64,000 nucleotides of DNA from Solihabitans fulvus (GTDB taxonomy: Bacteria > Actinomycetota > Actinomycetes > Mycobacteriales > Pseudonocardiaceae), in assembly GCF_008386585.1 (NCBI RefSeq), contig NZ_VUOB01000010.1:62001-126000 (forward strand). Reading direction: 5' to 3'. Position numbers and translations under genes: made by a program. Positions 27,586 through 35,883 of the stretch are shown piece by piece. Each line of letters starts with the position of its first letter. Within the stretch, counting starts at the first letter, position 1. The notes beneath the pieces are model-generated. The model was not told the DNA's origin. It ran no database searches and was given only the letters and a program-made list of their open reading frames with translations.

Positions 27586-27600
27586 GGTGACAACATCACC
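27586..27600. promoter_or_regulatory. Short palindrome in divergent promoter region
   Basis: GGTGA-CAACA-TCACC, a perfect 5-bp inverted repeat, lies in the 122-base gap between the large membrane protein and the lipase, 14 bases before the lipase ATG. It may be an operator; the evidence is only its symmetry and place. Confidence 0.3.
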
Positions 27601-27613
27601 TACCGTCTTTTCC

Positions 27614-28540
27614 ATGGGCAACGGCGGCCTCGGACAGGTGCTCGGCGCGCTGCGCGCCGTGGCCAGCCCTGGCGGCCTGCGCGGTGTGCTGGTCGAGACG
27701 ACCTGGCTGGCCGCGCACACCGTGCTCTACCCGTGGGGCGCCGTCGCCGAGCAGCTGCGCCAGGACGGCCCGTACCGGCACTACCGCACCGACGACCTGC
27801 CGCCACGGCAGCGCGGGCTGATGGTGTCCGCCATGGACGCGGCCGGCACCCCGATCGTGTTGGTGCACGGCATCGTGGACAACCGGTCGGCGTTCGCGCT
27901 GCTGGCCTCGACGCTGCGGCGCAGGGGCTTCGGGTTCGTGCACGCAGTGAACTACAGCGTGCTGACCGCGCTGAGTGGGGACGTGCGGCGGTCCGCCGCG
28001 CTGCTCGGCGCGCACATCGAGCGGATCTGCGAGCAGACCGGCACGGACCGGGTGCACGTGGTCGGCCACTCGCTCGGCGGGCTGATCGCCAGGTACTACG
28101 TGCAGCGCCTCGGCGGCGACCGGCGGGTGCGGACGCTCGTCACGCTCGGCACCCCGCACGGCGGCACGCTGACCGCCTACCTGCTGCCGACGAACCTGGT
28201 CCGGCAGCTGCGGCCGGGCTCCGAGCTGCTGACCGAGCTGGCCGAGCCCGCGCCGGACTGCCGGACCCGGTTCGTGGTGGTGTGGAGCGCGATGGACCAG
28301 ATCGTGGTGCCGCAGGGGAACGCCCGGCTGGTGCACCCCGAGTTGCACGTCGAGGAGCACCAGATACGTGATTCAGGTCACCTGTCGCTGCCCGTCGACC
28401 GGCGGGCCGTTCAGGTCATCGTGACCGCGATCACCCAATCGAATGACACTGTTAATGCCCCGGTCGTGGCCGTAGGCGACGGTTCTGCCGGCCCGGGGAC
28501 TACCGAGCGTCAATCAGCGCAGTCCCAACCTTCTGGCTGA
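27614..28540 (+). CDS. Alpha/beta-hydrolase, esterase/lipase (EstA/triacylglycerol lipase type)
   Basis: A 308-residue serine hydrolase. VLVHGIVDNRSAF near residue 83 forms the oxyanion region, and GHSLGGLIARYYVQ near 151 contains the nucleophile serine. Asp is probably in WSAMDQIV and His in DSGHLSL. The hydrophilic tail of about 30 residues is disordered. The lipase is of the PGAP1/EstA-like class acting on lipid or ester substrates; no signal peptide is clear, though a weakly hydrophobic N-terminus exists. ATG 27614 is the best start; an in-frame TTG at 27584 and GTG at 27587 precede it, none with a good ribosome site. Confidence 0.85.
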   Translation: MGNGGLGQVLGALRAVASPGGLRGVLVETTWLAAHTVLYPWGAVAEQLRQDGPYRHYRTDDLPPRQRGLMVSAMDAAGTPIVLVHGIVDNRSAFALLASTLRRRGFGFVHAVNYSVLTALSGDVRRSAALLGAHIERICEQTGTDRVHVVGHSLGGLIARYYVQRLGGDRRVRTLVTLGTPHGGTLTAYLLPTNLVRQLRPGSELLTELAEPAPDCRTRFVVVWSAMDQIVVPQGNARLVHPELHVEEHQIRDSGHLSLPVDRRAVQVIVTAITQSNDTVNAPVVAVGDGSAGPGTTERQSAQSQPSG

Positions 28541-28724
28541 CGTCCATTTGGCAGATCTTTGCCCCAGGGGTTTGCCCCTAAGGGTCTCCCTTGGTTACTG
28601 TCCCCGGGTCCGATGTCACGGTCTGGTCACAAGCGGAACAGCGAGTTGGTCGCCCCCGAACCGACTCACCGGGATCCCCCGCCCGGCGTTCCGGCCAGAC
28701 TCCCCGAAGACGGAAGGGCAGGCT
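28541..28724 (+). promoter_or_regulatory. Untranslated leader region of the M23 peptidase gene
   Basis: A 184-base gap before the TTG start of the peptidase. It includes a G/C hairpin AGGGG-TTTG-CCCCT near 28566-28580, which may end the lipase transcript, and then a structured-looking region. I looked for the c-di-AMP (ydaO) riboswitch that often precedes actinobacterial cell-wall hydrolases and could not recognise its conserved core. Confidence 0.25.
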
Positions 28725-29513
28725 TTGTCTCGACACCGCTCCCCCGGCGGCGAAGAAGGATCTCTGGCGCTCGAAGAGTCGATCGACTACGCCCCGACTC
28801 GGGCCAGAGGCACGCACCGGCTCCCCGCGCCGCCGTCCGTGCTGCGAGGCCGCGTCGTCGTGGCCGCAGTCGCGATCGGCGCCTTCGCGGCAGCCGGCGC
28901 CGGGCAAACGCTTCAGGCAGCGCACGCGTCCCCGTCCGACGGTGTGACGCCGCTGGCCAACGGTCGTGACGCCGCAGCGGCGTTCGGCGTCGGCGGAAAC
29001 GCCCCCGCCGCGCCCGAGATCATGCCCGTGGCCCGCAGCGTCGACCCGGCCAGCGAGGCCAGCAAGCTGGCCAAGAGCCAGCGCATCAGCGACCAGCGCG
29101 CGGCCAAGGAGGCCGAGGCGCGGCGCCCCCTCTTCGTGAAGCCCGCCGACGGCGTGTTCAGCTCCGGCTTCGGCGCCCGCTGGGGCGTCCTGCACGCCGG
29201 CATCGACCTCGCGGGCCCGCTGGGCACCCCGATCGTCGCCGCCGCCGACGGCGAGGTCATCGACGCGGGCCCGGCCAGCGGCTTCGGTATGTGGATCCGC
29301 GTCCGGCTCGACGACGGCACCATCAACGTCTACGGCCACATGTACAAGTTCAACGTGCACGTCGGCCAGCGCGTGAAGGCCGGCGACCTGATCTCCTGGA
29401 TCGGCAACAACGGCTTCTCCACCGGCCCGCACCTGCACTTCGAGGTCTGGGAGCCGGGCGGCATGAAGATCAACCCGTTGCCGTGGCTCAACGAGCGCGG
29501 CGTCAGCGTCTAG
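28725..29513 (+). CDS. M23 family (LytM) metallopeptidase
   Basis: A 262-residue cell-wall endopeptidase or amidase activator. One hydrophobic segment (VVVAAVAIGAFAAAGAG, about residues 44-60) acts as signal or anchor. An Ala/Lys/Glu-rich coiled stretch (about 105-130) leads to the LytM domain with HAGIDLAGPLGTP (first His and Asp of the zinc site) and TGPHLHFEVW (second His pair). The TTG at 28725 is preferred, giving LSRHRSPGGEEG with GGAAGGG upstream; longer in-frame starts exist. The gene lies beside pcrA, as in M. tuberculosis Rv0950c. It hydrolyses peptidoglycan cross-bridges if catalytic; both metal motifs are intact. Confidence 0.88.
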   Translation: MSRHRSPGGEEGSLALEESIDYAPTRARGTHRLPAPPSVLRGRVVVAAVAIGAFAAAGAGQTLQAAHASPSDGVTPLANGRDAAAAFGVGGNAPAAPEIMPVARSVDPASEASKLAKSQRISDQRAAKEAEARRPLFVKPADGVFSSGFGARWGVLHAGIDLAGPLGTPIVAAADGEVIDAGPASGFGMWIRVRLDDGTINVYGHMYKFNVHVGQRVKAGDLISWIGNNGFSTGPHLHFEVWEPGGMKINPLPWLNERGVSV

Positions 29514-29812
29514 GAACCGCCGCTCTCCGGGATCGTGTTCGTGGCAGGGGTCAGCGGCAACCGGTGCACGAAGTAGGCGCTGGCGACCCGCCAGACCCCG
29601 CACATGCCTCCGCCGCGCCGCCCGCAGCCGAGGCAGCCGCCCCGCCGCGCCGGCCGGTGCTGACGCAGCAGAGCGCGCCAGGCGGCCACCAGCCGGCGGG
29701 TTTCCAGCGGTCCCCCGGACCACTGAGACGCGGCCGCCCGATCGGCCGCATCCAGGAAGTACCCAATGCGCTCGCGGAGCAAACCCCACAACACGTCATC
29801 CACCGTCAACAC
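29510..29812 (-). CDS. Small conserved protein with a C-x2-C ... C knuckle
   Basis: About 100 residues. An N-terminal helical part (VDDVLWGLLRERIGYFLDAA ... ETRRLVAAWRALLRQHRP) is followed by a cysteine-rich patch (GGCLGCGRR ... MCGVWRVA), resembling many small hypothetical actinobacterial proteins with a metal-binding knuckle near HxPxxxGxCxxC. The GTG at 29812 is a best guess; further GTGs follow within nine bases. Its TAG stop at 29510-29512 interlocks with the M23 stop TAG at 29511-29513 on the other strand (CTAG). Function unknown. Confidence 0.55.
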   Translation of the reverse strand: MLTVDDVLWGLLRERIGYFLDAADRAAASQWSGGPLETRRLVAAWRALLRQHRPARRGGCLGCGRRGGGMCGVWRVASAYFVHRLPLTPATNTIPESGGS

Positions 29813-30240
29813 CCCCGCTCGAAGCCCACGGTGATCAAACACCAGGGCACCGACAGTTCCGGGTGCGGTGACACAGGCTCGCGCCAAGGGGCCGGCAGCG
29901 CTGCCTCATCGGTGCCGGCGCGACGACGTGCCGAACGGGATCCGAGAGCGTGAGATGAAAGGCGGGGCAGCGGGGCACGCCGCCTTGCGGCGACCTGCCC
30001 CGACCTCCCGCGTGCGCCGTGGAGTCCGGCTACTGCTATTCCGTGACCGCGCCCAGCCCCCGTCGACCCCGAGTCGGCGAGCACTGACCGCGTCTTCTCC
30101 CCTGCTGGGCACCGACCCCGAATCGGTGCCGTCACCCGAGGTCAGCGCCCCGAACGCTGATCTCACCAGTAATGACGCGGGGCGCGGCGCGAGGTTGCGC
30201 GGGAGATCCAGATCACTCGTTCGGGTGAGAACAGACCGGG
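29813..30240. other. Non-coding region with two hairpins downstream of pcrA
   Basis: No convincing gene is present; open frames here are basic and repetitive. Two hairpins stand out: GGGGCAG/CTGCCCC at 29964-30001, with an internal GCCGC/GCGGC stem, and GGCACCGA-N7-TCGGTGCC at 30108-30130. The second is well placed as the pcrA terminator on the minus strand. The remainder may hold the promoter of the 100-residue minus-strand gene. Confidence 0.5.
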
Positions 30241-32634
30241 CTACAGCTTCACGAGCGGCAGGCCGCCGATGAGCATCAGCCGGACCTTGCCGGCCGAGCC
30301 GAAGTCGATGGTCGCCGTGGCCCTCGGGCCGGAGCCGTCGGTGGCGACGACCGTGCCGAGGCCGTATTTGTCGTGGTTGACCCGGTCGCCGACGTCCAGC
30401 TGCACCGACGGGGTGTCCTGCCAGCCCTTGAACGACGTCGACCGCATGCCGCGCGCGGCGAGGCCGGCCTGCGCGGAGTCGCCGCCCGTCGCCGAGGAAC
30501 GGCGGCCCCAGGTCGTGGTGACGCTCGGGCCCGCCCGGTCGGGCTCCACCCGCCGCCAGTCGATCAGCTCGGCGGGAATCTCGTCGAGGAACCGGGACGC
30601 CGGGTTGGTCGCGGGCTGCCCCCACGCGGACCGCACCATCGCGCGGGACAGGTACAGCCGCTGCCGGGCCCTGGTGATCCCGACATACGCCAGCCTGCGC
30701 TCCTCGGACAGCTCGGCGGGATCGCCCAGCGCCCGCATGTGCGGGAACACGCCGTCCTCCCAGCCGGTGCAGAACACCGCCGGATACTCCAGCCCCTTCG
30801 CGGTGTGCAGGGTCATCAGGGTGACCACGCCGTCGGAGTCCGCGTCCGGAATCGAGTCGGCGTCGGCCACCAGCGAGACCCGCTCCAGGAACGCGGCGAG
30901 CGAGCCCTGGCGGGGCGCGCCGGCGGCCTCGTCGTCGTCGACGATCTCGTCGTCAGGAACCTCGGGGTCGACCGCGCGCACGGCGACCTCGGTGAACTCC
31001 CGCGCCACGGTGACGAGCTCGTTCAGGTTCTCTAGCCGGGACGCGTCCTGCGGGTCGTCGCTGGCCTCCAGCTCGCCCCGGTAGCCGGTGCGGTCCAGCA
31101 CCGAGTCGAGGATGTCGGCCACGTCCTCGCCGCGCTCGACCTGCTCGCCGAGCTCGTCCATCAGCTCGACGAAACCGGCGATCGCCTTCTGGGACCTCGG
31201 GTTCAGCATCGCGACCCGACCGCTGACCGCGTCCCGCAGCGCCGCGCCGAAGCCGATCCGCTCGCGCTCGGCGTGCAGCGACACGCACGCCTCGGCGCGG
31301 TCCCCGATCCCCCGCTTGGGCACGTTGAGGATCCGGCGCAGGCTCACCGTGTCGTCCGGGTTCGCCAGCGCCCGCAGGTAGGCCAGCGCGTCGCGCACCT
31401 CGCGCCGCTCGTAGAAGCGCACCCCGCCGACCACGCGGTAGGGCAGCCCGAGCCGGATGAAGATCTCCTCGAACACGCGGGACTGGTTGTTGGTGCGGTA
31501 GAAGACCGCGATGTCGCCGTTGCTGACCTCGCCGGAGTCGACAAGGCGGTCGATCTCGCCAGCGACGAACGCCGCCTCGTCGTGCTCGTTGTCCGCGACG
31601 TAGCCGACGATCCGCTCGCCGTCGCCAGACTCGGTCCACAGCCGCTTGTCCCTGCGGTTGGGGTTGCGCGAGATCACCGCGTTCGCGGCCGACAGGATCG
31701 TCTGCGTCGAGCGGTAGTTCTGTTCCAGCAGAATGGTTCTGGCCTGCGGGTAGTCCCGCTCGAACTCGACGATGTTGCGGATCGTCGCGCCACGGAAGGC
31801 ATAGATCGACTGGTCCGCGTCGCCGACGACGCACAGCTCGGCAGGCCCGACGCCGTCCGATCCGGTGCCGACCAGCTCCCGCACCAGCGTGTACTGCGCG
31901 TGGTTGGTGTCCTGGTACTCGTCGACCAGCACGTGCCGGAAGCGCCGCCGGTAGTGCTCAGCCACGTCGGGAAACGCCTGGAGGAGCTCGACGGTGCGCA
32001 TGATGATGTCGTCGAAGTCCAGCGCGTTGGCCTGGCCGAGCCGTTCCTGGTACGTCCGGTACACCTCGGCGACCCTGCGCTCGAGATCGTTGGTAGCGCG
32101 GGAGGTCGCATCGGAAGGGTCGACCAGCTCGTTCTTGAGGTTGGAGATGTGCACGGCCAACGTGCGGGCCGGGTAGCGCTTGGGATCGAGGTCGAGATCT
32201 CGTGCCACCAACGTGATCAGCCGACGCGAGTCGTCGCTGTCGTAGATCGAGAAGCTGGACGACATGCCGAGCGTCTTGGCCTCGCGGCGCAGGATCCGCA
32301 CGCACATGGAGTGGAAGGTCGACACCCACATGACGCGGGCGCGCGGCCCGACCAGCTCGCTGACGCGTTCCTTCATCTCGGCCGCGGCCTTGTTGGTGAA
32401 GGTGATCGCCATGATCTCGCCGGGATGCACCCCCCGCGCGGCGAGCAGATAGGCGATTCGCCTGGTGAGCACGCGGGTCTTGCCCGAGCCGGCGCCGGCG
32501 ACCACGAGCAGCGGTGAGCCGCTGTGCTCGACCGCCTGGCGCTGCGCGGGATTGAGGTCGTCGACCAACGCCGCGACGGCCGCAGCTGGGCGGGCGGGCG
32601 TGGTGGGCTGCGGCAGATCGAACAAGGCACTCAT
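30241..32634 (-). CDS. pcrA: ATP-dependent DNA helicase PcrA/UvrD1
   Basis: A 797-residue superfamily 1A 3'-5' helicase for nucleotide excision repair and replication-conflict removal. Walker A is AGAGSGKT (residues 46-53). DEYQDTN is motif II, QNYRST motif IV, and VTLMTLHTAKGLE plus YVGITRARQRLYL motifs V-VI. The C-terminal Tudor-like domain that binds RNA polymerase is visible in VGDRVNHDKYGLGTVV. ATG 32634 follows GAGGAG; the open frame extends 16 codons further without support. Its place next to an M23 peptidase and chorismate mutase mirrors the mycobacterial uvrD1 locus. Confidence 0.96.
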   Translation of the reverse strand: MSALFDLPQPTTPARPAAAVAALVDDLNPAQRQAVEHSGSPLLVVAGAGSGKTRVLTRRIAYLLAARGVHPGEIMAITFTNKAAAEMKERVSELVGPRARVMWVSTFHSMCVRILRREAKTLGMSSSFSIYDSDDSRRLITLVARDLDLDPKRYPARTLAVHISNLKNELVDPSDATSRATNDLERRVAEVYRTYQERLGQANALDFDDIIMRTVELLQAFPDVAEHYRRRFRHVLVDEYQDTNHAQYTLVRELVGTGSDGVGPAELCVVGDADQSIYAFRGATIRNIVEFERDYPQARTILLEQNYRSTQTILSAANAVISRNPNRRDKRLWTESGDGERIVGYVADNEHDEAAFVAGEIDRLVDSGEVSNGDIAVFYRTNNQSRVFEEIFIRLGLPYRVVGGVRFYERREVRDALAYLRALANPDDTVSLRRILNVPKRGIGDRAEACVSLHAERERIGFGAALRDAVSGRVAMLNPRSQKAIAGFVELMDELGEQVERGEDVADILDSVLDRTGYRGELEASDDPQDASRLENLNELVTVAREFTEVAVRAVDPEVPDDEIVDDDEAAGAPRQGSLAAFLERVSLVADADSIPDADSDGVVTLMTLHTAKGLEYPAVFCTGWEDGVFPHMRALGDPAELSEERRLAYVGITRARQRLYLSRAMVRSAWGQPATNPASRFLDEIPAELIDWRRVEPDRAGPSVTTTWGRRSSATGGDSAQAGLAARGMRSTSFKGWQDTPSVQLDVGDRVNHDKYGLGTVVATDGSGPRATATIDFGSAGKVRLMLIGGLPLVKL

Positions 32635-32880
32635 GCCGTCTCCTCGCTGGCGCTCGTCGAGGGCATGAATGCCAGGTGGCACGCTGCATACATTGATTCG
32701 CTCGCAAGCTCGCTACTCATCGCGCAACAACGGTACTCGCGCCCACCGACAGATTTTGACGGCCGTCGCAAGGAACGGCACCAGGACGGCCGCCGGACGC
32801 CACGCCATGTGACGGGAGTCGCGACGCCGCTCGCGGTGGGCGTCGTGCGGCAACGGAGGCCGTTGTGGCACACTCGTGGC

Positions 32881-32943
32881 GTGCTGACGCGAGCTTTCGA
32901 GTTTTTCTACGGGATCCGGACTCCGGCTCCCGTGGTCGCGTAG
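32881..32943 (+). CDS. Phe/Tyr-rich leader peptide of the chorismate mutase attenuator
   Basis: A 20-residue open frame (VLTRAFEFFYGIRTPAPVVA) with aromatic control codons TTC-GAG-TTT-TTC-TAC at 32896-32910. No good ribosome site precedes the GTG at 32881; CACACT at 32869-32874 would be a plausible -10, placing the transcript start at or next to the GTG, so the message may be leaderless. It is followed 16 bases after the stop by an intrinsic terminator, and then by the chorismate mutase gene. The arrangement matches amino-acid leader peptides that sense charged tRNA through ribosome stalling. Confidence 0.7.
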   Translation: MLTRAFEFFYGIRTPAPVVA

Positions 32944-32959
32944 CACCGCACACCACCAC

Positions 32960-32990
32960 GAAGCCCCGGAGTCCTCGGACCCGGGGCTTC
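32960..32990 (+). terminator. Attenuator hairpin between leader peptide and chorismate mutase
   Basis: Stem GAAGCCCCGG (32960-32969) pairs with CCGGGGCTTC (32981-32990), extended inward by GTC/GAC around a CTCG tetraloop with one bulged A. A competing pairing exists: GGACTCCGG in the leader frame (32918-32926) is fully complementary to CCGGAGTCC (32966-32974), which takes up part of the terminator's left arm. Ribosome stalling at the Phe/Tyr codons would leave 32918-32926 free to form this antiterminator. Confidence 0.75.
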
Positions 32991-33037
32991 GTTGCTTCGG
33001 GACCGGGCTCCGACCACAGAGTCGAAGGGTCACCGAC

Positions 33038-33364
33038 ATGAACGCCACCGCACCCGCCCAGCCGGACTCGAACGCGCAGTCGGGGAACGACAGCACGAAC
33101 GACGGCACGGAGGCTGCGCCGCCGGAGGATATTGCCGCGCTGCGCGAGGAAATCGATCACCTCGACGCCGAGATCCTGCGACTGGTGAAGCGCCGCGTCG
33201 AGGTATCCAAGATCATCGGTGCGGCCCGAATGGCGGCCGGCGGGACGAAGATCGTCTACAACCGCGAGATGGACGTGCTCGCGCGCTACCGCGAACTCGG
33301 CAAGGACGGCAGGGAACTGGCGATGGCCCTGCTGCGGATGGGACGCGGCCCACTGGGGCGCTGA
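33038..33364 (+). CDS. aroQ: Chorismate mutase, AroQ delta subclass
   Basis: A 108-residue monofunctional enzyme converting chorismate to prephenate, the branch point to Phe and Tyr. The catalytic helix bundle reads IAALREEIDHLDAEILRLVKRRVEVSK in part, with Arg and Lys active-site residues in the usual places, and the C-terminus RMGRGPLGR resembles the mycobacterial enzyme (Rv0948c), whose short tail is activated by binding DAHP synthase. The first 28 residues are a polar, disordered extension. ATG 33038 follows GAAGGG. The upstream Phe/Tyr leader and terminator indicate attenuation control. Same locus as pcrA in mycobacteria. Confidence 0.93.
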   Translation: MNATAPAQPDSNAQSGNDSTNDGTEAAPPEDIAALREEIDHLDAEILRLVKRRVEVSKIIGAARMAAGGTKIVYNREMDVLARYRELGKDGRELAMALLRMGRGPLGR

Positions 33365-33455
33365 CTCGGAGGCGCTGAGTCGAACCAGCAATCTCGAACC
33401 GGCAGTCCTTCGACTGACAACTGACAGTCGCGTGCGCCGCCGGCTGACGGTCGAA

Positions 33456-33485
33456 CGGCAGGCGGGCGATCGGCAGGCGGGCGAT
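33456..33485. repeat. 15-bp tandem direct repeat
   Basis: CGGCAGGCGGGCGAT occurs twice in tandem (33456-33470 and 33471-33485), ending at the stop codon of the minus-strand amidohydrolase gene. Both copies are identical. Confidence 0.7.
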
Positions 33486-34612
33486 CAGGACGGGAAGGCG
33501 TCGGGCCAGTAGGGAGCGAGTGCGGCGCGCACGGCGGCCAGGTCGGCTGTGGTGCGCGCCGGATACAGGGCCGAGTCGTCCGGCACGTACGCCAGCGGGT
33601 CGGCCAGCAGCGGCTCCGGCAGCCGCAGCAACCCCTCCAGCAGCGCGTGCAGGCACAGCGCCGAGTAGCCGCGCAGGTAGCCGCCCTCCTGGGTCAGCAC
33701 GATCCGTCCATCGGTCAGCTCCTCCGCCAACCCGGCGACGGTCGCGCCGAGTCGCCGATAGCCCGCCGCGCTCAGGTTGTGCCGGCCGTTCGGGTCGAAG
33801 CCGGAACCGTCGAACCCGGACGGGCAGACCAGCAGCTCGGGCCGGAACTCGCGCAACAGCGGGGCGACGACCTCGTCCAGCGCGCGCAGGTACGCCTCGT
33901 CGCCCGCGCCGAGCGACAGCTCGACGTTGGCGTTGCCGCCGACCCCCGCCCCGACGCCGACCTCGGTCGGCGCGCCGGTCTGCCGGTGGTTGGCTCCCCA
34001 CGCGCCGTGCCGCATATGCAGCGACACGGCGAGCACGTCAGGCTCCGCGTAGAAGGTCTCCTGGGTGCCGTTGCCGTGGTGCACGTCCCAGTCCAGCACC
34101 GCGATCCGGCGCAGGCCGGCCCGCTGCGCGGCGCGGACCACCAGCGCCGCGTTGTTGACCAGGCAGTACCCGTCCGGCAGGTCGGGCTGGGCGTGGTGCC
34201 CCGGCGGCCGCACCAGCGCGTAGGCCATCCCCGTCTCACCCGACAGCACGGCCTCGGCCGCGGCCAGCGAGGTCCCGGCCGCGGCCACGATCGCCGGCCA
34301 CGAGCCCGGCCCGACCACGGTGTTCACCTCGACGGCCACGCGGTCCGGCCCGGCGCACGCGGCGCGCAGCCGCGCCAGGTACTCGGGCGAGTGCACGCTG
34401 GCCAGTTCCGCCTCGGTGGCCGCCCTGCCCTCCCGCCAGGTCAGCCGGTCGGCGATCGGGCCCCGCAGCAGCGCGGTACGGAACGTGCGCAGCCGCGCGG
34501 CGTTCTCGGGGTGCGGTTCGGCGACGTCCAACCACGGCCACTCGCCCGGCAGCTCCCACAGACCCTCGCCGGTGTCGTGCGCCAGGCAGTCGTCGTGCCA
34601 GAAGACCTGCAT
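33485..34612 (-). CDS. Class II histone deacetylase family amidohydrolase
   Basis: A 375-residue zinc hydrolase of the HDAC/acetylpolyamine amidohydrolase/acetoin-utilisation superfamily, removing acyl groups from amino groups. Motifs are RPPGHHA (residues 135-141, tandem catalytic His), DWDVHHGNGTQ (174-184, zinc Asp and His), SGFDGSGFDP (second zinc Asp; most relatives have SAGFDAHxxDP), and TQEGGY near the C-terminal part. ATG 34612 gives MQVFWHDDCLAHDTG, a typical beginning. The frame is full length. Substrate unknown; bacterial members include polyamine deacetylases. It stands alone on the minus strand. Confidence 0.9.
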   Translation of the reverse strand: MQVFWHDDCLAHDTGEGLWELPGEWPWLDVAEPHPENAARLRTFRTALLRGPIADRLTWREGRAATEAELASVHSPEYLARLRAACAGPDRVAVEVNTVVGPGSWPAIVAAAGTSLAAAEAVLSGETGMAYALVRPPGHHAQPDLPDGYCLVNNAALVVRAAQRAGLRRIAVLDWDVHHGNGTQETFYAEPDVLAVSLHMRHGAWGANHRQTGAPTEVGVGAGVGGNANVELSLGAGDEAYLRALDEVVAPLLREFRPELLVCPSGFDGSGFDPNGRHNLSAAGYRRLGATVAGLAEELTDGRIVLTQEGGYLRGYSALCLHALLEGLLRLPEPLLADPLAYVPDDSALYPARTTADLAAVRAALAPYWPDAFPS

Positions 34613-34687
34613 ACGCGCACGCTAACCGGTGGATATCAGGGCGATCACGGATGGCCGGTCCGGACAAAACACAGGCACACTGGACGC

Positions 34688-35002
34688 ATGGGAACCGTCA
34701 TCGGCGCTATCGCCACCATCATCGCCCTGGTCGGGCTCCTCGCGACGCTCGCGCACGCCGGTTACCTGGGCATGCTGAACTCCGTCGCTCGCAAGCGGGC
34801 CGGCGGCGGCCCGGTCGTCGAGTACGTGCGCGGCCGCTGGATGGTCGCCGGGGTGACCGTCGGGGCCGCCGTGCTCGGCCTGCTGCTGACCAGCGGCGGA
34901 GTCGTGCCGGACATCCTGGGCATCCTGCTCGCCGGCGGCGCGGGCCTCGCGGCGACGCAGTCCATCCAGCAGACCCGCAAGCGCCTGGACCGGGGAGCCT
35001 GA
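34688..35002 (+). CDS. Small two-to-three-TM membrane protein
   Basis: A 104-residue protein with helices at about residues 3-27 (IGAIATIIALVGLLATLAHA), 52-68 (MVAGVTVGAAVLGLLL) and 73-90 (VVPDILGILLAGGAGLAAT), ending in a basic tail (QTRKRLDRG). No recognised family. It starts at ATG 34688 and is divergent from the amidohydrolase. The 100-base gap downstream holds several G/C hairpins. Confidence 0.65.
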   Translation: MGTVIGAIATIIALVGLLATLAHAGYLGMLNSVARKRAGGGPVVEYVRGRWMVAGVTVGAAVLGLLLTSGGVVPDILGILLAGGAGLAATQSIQQTRKRLDRGA

Positions 35003-35102
35003 GAACCCCGAGGTCAAGCACTTACACCCCACCGGGTGTCACCCCGTGTCACCGGGGCGACCCGAAGCGCTACCGGGAACGTCGCCGCCTACCCTTGGGT
35101 AG

Positions 35103-35834
35103 GTGACGACCCTGGTGCCACGCGACGACGTCAGCCGTGTGCTCGTGGTGACCGCGCACCCCGACGACGTCGACTTCGGCGCCGCAGGCACGGTGGCTGC
35201 CTGGACCTCGGCCGGCATCGAGGTCGCCTACTGCGTCTGCACCTCGGGGGACGCCAGCGGCGGCCCCGGAGCGGACCGGGCCGAGGTGGCCGCGCGGCGC
35301 GAGCAGGAGCAGCGCGACGCGGCCAAGGCGGTCGGCGTCGAGCAGGTCACCTTCCTGCGCCACCCCGACGGCAGGCTGACCGCCTCGCTCGAACTCCGCA
35401 GGGACATCAGCCGAGTGATCAGGCAGTTCCGCCCGGATCGGGTGCTCACCTGGTCGCCGGAGATCAACTGGGACCACATCGTCACCTCGCATCCCGATCA
35501 CCGCGCGGCCGGCGAGGCGACCCTCGCCGCCGTGTACCCCGACGCGCGCAACCCGCACGCGCACCCGGAACTGCTCGCCGACGAGGGGCTCGAACCCTGG
35601 GCCACCGGCGAGCTGTGGCTGGCCGACAGCCCTGCGGGGCTGCGTAACCACGCCGTCGACGTGACCGACACCGTCGACCGGAAGCTGGCGGCGCTGCGCG
35701 CTCACAGCTCGCAGACGGGTCACCTGACCGAGTTAGCCGACGACATCCGGTCGTACCTTGCCGCGACTGCGGAGCGTCACGGTTTGCCGGGTGGCCGGCT
35801 GGCTGAAGCGTTCCAGGTGGTGAACACGGCCTGA
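35103..35834 (+). CDS. PIG-L family (LmbE-like) zinc deacetylase
   Basis: A 243-residue enzyme of the LmbE/PIG-L family, which removes acetyl groups from N-acetylglucosamine-type substrates or hydrolyses mycothiol conjugates. The zinc motif VTAHPDDVDFGAAGT (His-Pro-Asp-Asp) is near residue 17, and the third ligand is in TSHPDHRAAGEA near 135. Full length for the family. The start is GTG 35103. Candidate relatives include MshB and Mca, but the overall sequence is a generic PIG-L paralogue; I cannot assign the substrate. Confidence 0.88.
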   Translation: MTTLVPRDDVSRVLVVTAHPDDVDFGAAGTVAAWTSAGIEVAYCVCTSGDASGGPGADRAEVAARREQEQRDAAKAVGVEQVTFLRHPDGRLTASLELRRDISRVIRQFRPDRVLTWSPEINWDHIVTSHPDHRAAGEATLAAVYPDARNPHAHPELLADEGLEPWATGELWLADSPAGLRNHAVDVTDTVDRKLAALRAHSSQTGHLTELADDIRSYLAATAERHGLPGGRLAEAFQVVNTA

Positions 35835-35883
35835 GCGAGCGAGTCATCGCGTCAGGGTGGGGGGCGGAAAGGGTCTTCGAGAC

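Noticed and set aside
28541..28724. c-di-AMP (ydaO) riboswitch upstream of the M23 peptidase
   Set aside because: Expected by context, but the conserved core segments could not be recognised by eye.
29868..30272. Plus-strand open frame of 134 codons downstream of the 100-residue protein
   Set aside because: Basic, repetitive composition, overlaps hairpins and the pcrA 3' end; no homology features.
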